A stretch of DNA of 16,283 nt. It comes from Deltaproteobacteria bacterium. Lineage in GTDB: Bacteria; Desulfobacterota; Binatia; UBA9968. The notes beneath the pieces were generated by a model. The model did no database searches. It was not told where the DNA came from and was given only the letters and a program-made list of their open reading frames with translations. The translations under genes and the position numbers were made by a program. Below, in pieces: positions 14,540-16,283 of the stretch (position 1 is the stretch's first letter; the number at the start of each line of letters is the position of its first letter). The stretch spans positions 1 through 16,283 of the forward strand of contig JAJONK010000059.1 of the NCBI GenBank assembly GCA_021323355.1, in the 5' to 3' direction.

Positions 14540-16279
14540 ATGGGGCGACTTAAGACCTACCTTTGGCGCTACTGGCGCCGTTATTTCTTGGGCGGGTTAT
14601 GCTTGTTGGGCACGGTAACCTTGGTGATGTGGATCCCCTGGTGGATCCGCGAGGCCGTGCGCATTCTCGAGCAAGGCGGCGCGCTTAGCGACGTCACATT
14701 CTATGCTGCTGTAATCGCTTTCGCCGCGCTGGCGCAGGGGATCATACGAACTTGCTCGCGAGCATTGATCTTCAATGCCGGGCGCAATGTCGAGTATGAC
14801 TTGCGCAACGATCTATTCGCACATCTGCAGAAATTGCCTTCGTCGTTCTATCACGCGCGCCGCACCGGCGATTTAATGTCCCGAGTGATCAACGATATCT
14901 CCGCCGTGCGCGTGATGCTCGGCCCGGGAGTGCTCAATTTCGCCAACGCGCCGCTCTATTATGTTTATGCTCTTGTCTTGATGCTCTCGATGGATGTGCG
15001 CATGACGTTGGCGGCGTTGGCGCCGTTCCCTCTGCTGATCTACGCCGCGGCCAAATTCCGCGGCCGGATCATGAAATCTTCACTCGAGGTTCAGCAGCAG
15101 ATGTCCGCGCTCAGCAGCCATGTGCAGGAGAATCTTAGTGGAATGCATGTGGTCAAAGCCTATGCGCAGGAAAAATATCAGACGCAGCAATTTGTCGCGC
15201 TCAACGAAGAGTTTCGCAGCAAAAGTTTAGAGATGGCGCGAATGCGCGGCATTGTTACCCCAATCATGCAGGGCATCAACGGGCTGACGGTCGTGATCGT
15301 GATCTGGTACGGCGGCGTGCGTGTCGCGCGCGGCGATTTACTGGTGGCCGATATTGTCGCCTTCATTGCTTATCTAAACGTTTTGGCATGGCCCACTGCC
15401 GCCTTCGGGTGGATGCTCTCGCTGGTCGAGCGCGGTCGTGCCGCGATGAAGCGGCTCGAGGAAATTCTCAACACCCAACCGGCCATTGCCAGTTTGCCTG
15501 GCGCATTGCCGGTTGCGGGGCTAAAGAGTGGAATCGAGTTCCGGGAGGTTTCGTTTGCCTACGAGCAGCAGGCTAATGGCCACCCGATTCTGAACAGCAT
15601 CGGCTTCTCGTTGCCTAAGGGAAAAACCATCGCTCTGGTGGGCCGGATCGGTTCCGGAAAGAGCACCCTGGCGCAGCTCGTGCCGCGGCTGTTCGATGCG
15701 TCATCGGGCGAGGTCCTTATAGACGGTCAAGATGTTCGTAAGCTGTCGCTGCGCGATCTACGCAAAGCATTGGGCTATGTCCCTCAAGAGCCGTTTCTAT
15801 TTTCCACGTCTCTCAGGCGCAATCTTGCGTTCGGTCGAGACGATGTTTCCGATCAGGATTTGCAACGCGCTGTGCGCATCGCCCGGCTCGACCGCGACGT
15901 GGAAAATTTTCCTCGGGGGCTCGATACCGTGGTCGGGGAACGCGGCGTCACCCTTTCCGGTGGTCAGAAGCAGCGGGCGACTTTGGCGCGCGCGCTGGCG
16001 ATCGATCCTCCGGTGCTTATTCTCGATGACTGTTTGTCGAGCGTTGATGCGCAGACCGAAGCGGAAATTTTGCAGGGACTACGGTCGATACTGAAAGAGA
16101 AAACCTGCCTGATCATTTCCCACCGGATTTCCGCGGTTAAAGATGCCGACGAAATCCTTGTTTTCGAGGACGGTCGAATTCTCGAGCGCGGCACCCACCA
16201 TCAACTGGTGGAGCGCGGCGGACTTTATGCCGAACTGCACCAGCAGCAACGCTTGACCGAGGAGTTGGAACAGATCTAA
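14540..16279 (+). CDS. ABC exporter half-transporter, MdlA-like degenerate-site subunit
   Basis: Six transmembrane helices (about 15-330) followed by an NBD, 579 residues, the size of MdlA/TM287-type half-transporters. NBD motifs: Walker A GRIGSGKST (368-376), Q-loop Q416 in VPQEPF, signature LSGGQKQR (472-479, canonical), Walker B VLILDD (492-497), H528 in ISHRIS. The residue after Walker B is Asp (D497) instead of the catalytic Glu, as in E. coli MdlA and Thermotoga TM287, which form asymmetric heterodimers with an intact-site partner (MdlB/TM288 type). Exports unknown substrates, possibly lipids or drugs. The stop is followed directly by GTGG at the window edge, which may begin the partner gene. 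No strong SD; start ATG 14540. Confidence 0.9.
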   Translation: MGRLKTYLWRYWRRYFLGGLCLLGTVTLVMWIPWWIREAVRILEQGGALSDVTFYAAVIAFAALAQGIIRTCSRALIFNAGRNVEYDLRNDLFAHLQKLPSSFYHARRTGDLMSRVINDISAVRVMLGPGVLNFANAPLYYVYALVLMLSMDVRMTLAALAPFPLLIYAAAKFRGRIMKSSLEVQQQMSALSSHVQENLSGMHVVKAYAQEKYQTQQFVALNEEFRSKSLEMARMRGIVTPIMQGINGLTVVIVIWYGGVRVARGDLLVADIVAFIAYLNVLAWPTAAFGWMLSLVERGRAAMKRLEEILNTQPAIASLPGALPVAGLKSGIEFREVSFAYEQQANGHPILNSIGFSLPKGKTIALVGRIGSGKSTLAQLVPRLFDASSGEVLIDGQDVRKLSLRDLRKALGYVPQEPFLFSTSLRRNLAFGRDDVSDQDLQRAVRIARLDRDVENFPRGLDTVVGERGVTLSGGQKQRATLARALAIDPPVLILDDCLSSVDAQTEAEILQGLRSILKEKTCLIISHRISAVKDADEILVFEDGRILERGTHHQLVERGGLYAELHQQQRLTEELEQI

Positions 16280-16283
16280 GTGG

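Overview
This is a 16.3 kb bacterial chromosomal window of moderately high GC content. It is densely packed and uses ATG, GTG and TTG starts. The envelope genes are of Gram-negative type: a periplasmic HtrA protease, an AsmA-like protein, TatA, and a half of an MdlA-type exporter. With the NMT1-type solute-binding protein and a PmtA-like methyltransferase, they suggest an uncultured deltaproteobacterial-grade or related Gram-negative lineage. That placement is inference; there is no rRNA gene or other phylogenetic marker to fix it. I see no tRNA, CRISPR array, insertion sequence or prophage.

Left part (1-4315, plus strand). The 3' end of an NMT1/THI5-like solute-binding protein gene is followed by a four-copy, roughly 80 bp tandem repeat and then the matching NitT/TauT-type ABC ATPase. 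No permease gene is in view. Next come purM and purN (steps 5 and 3 of de novo purine synthesis) and an eight-helix-class PF03706 membrane protein that overlaps purN by ATGA. The repeat is the most unusual structure in the window: each unit contains the end of the binding-protein gene fused to the start of the ATPase gene, so the gene junction itself has been serially duplicated.

Middle part (4312-8471). A full-length MgtE magnesium channel gene (minus) ends on the same TTAA as the PF03706 gene. It is divergent from an HtrA/DegP-type protease gene, which is followed at once by tatA and a likely terminator. On the minus strand lie a PmtA-like phospholipid N-methyltransferase and, just upstream of it, a 64-residue excisionase-type HTH protein with a good SD and a TTGACA promoter.

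Right part (8783-16279). A roughly 1,007-residue AsmA-like envelope gene is split into two ORFs by a frameshift at a CTCTCT tract. Adding one CT restores a single continuous frame. It overlaps a small glutaredoxin-like gene by ATGA, and a VOC-family protein follows. The GTPase gene typA/bipA (minus) is divergent from an ABC exporter half-transporter. The exporter has Asp instead of the catalytic Glu in Walker B, the hallmark of the degenerate half of a heterodimeric exporter, so a partner gene is expected just beyond the right edge.

Most of the window is ordinary housekeeping and envelope content. I found no convincing new multi-gene system. The points that merit checking are the duplicated gene junction, the AsmA frameshift and the degenerate exporter half.
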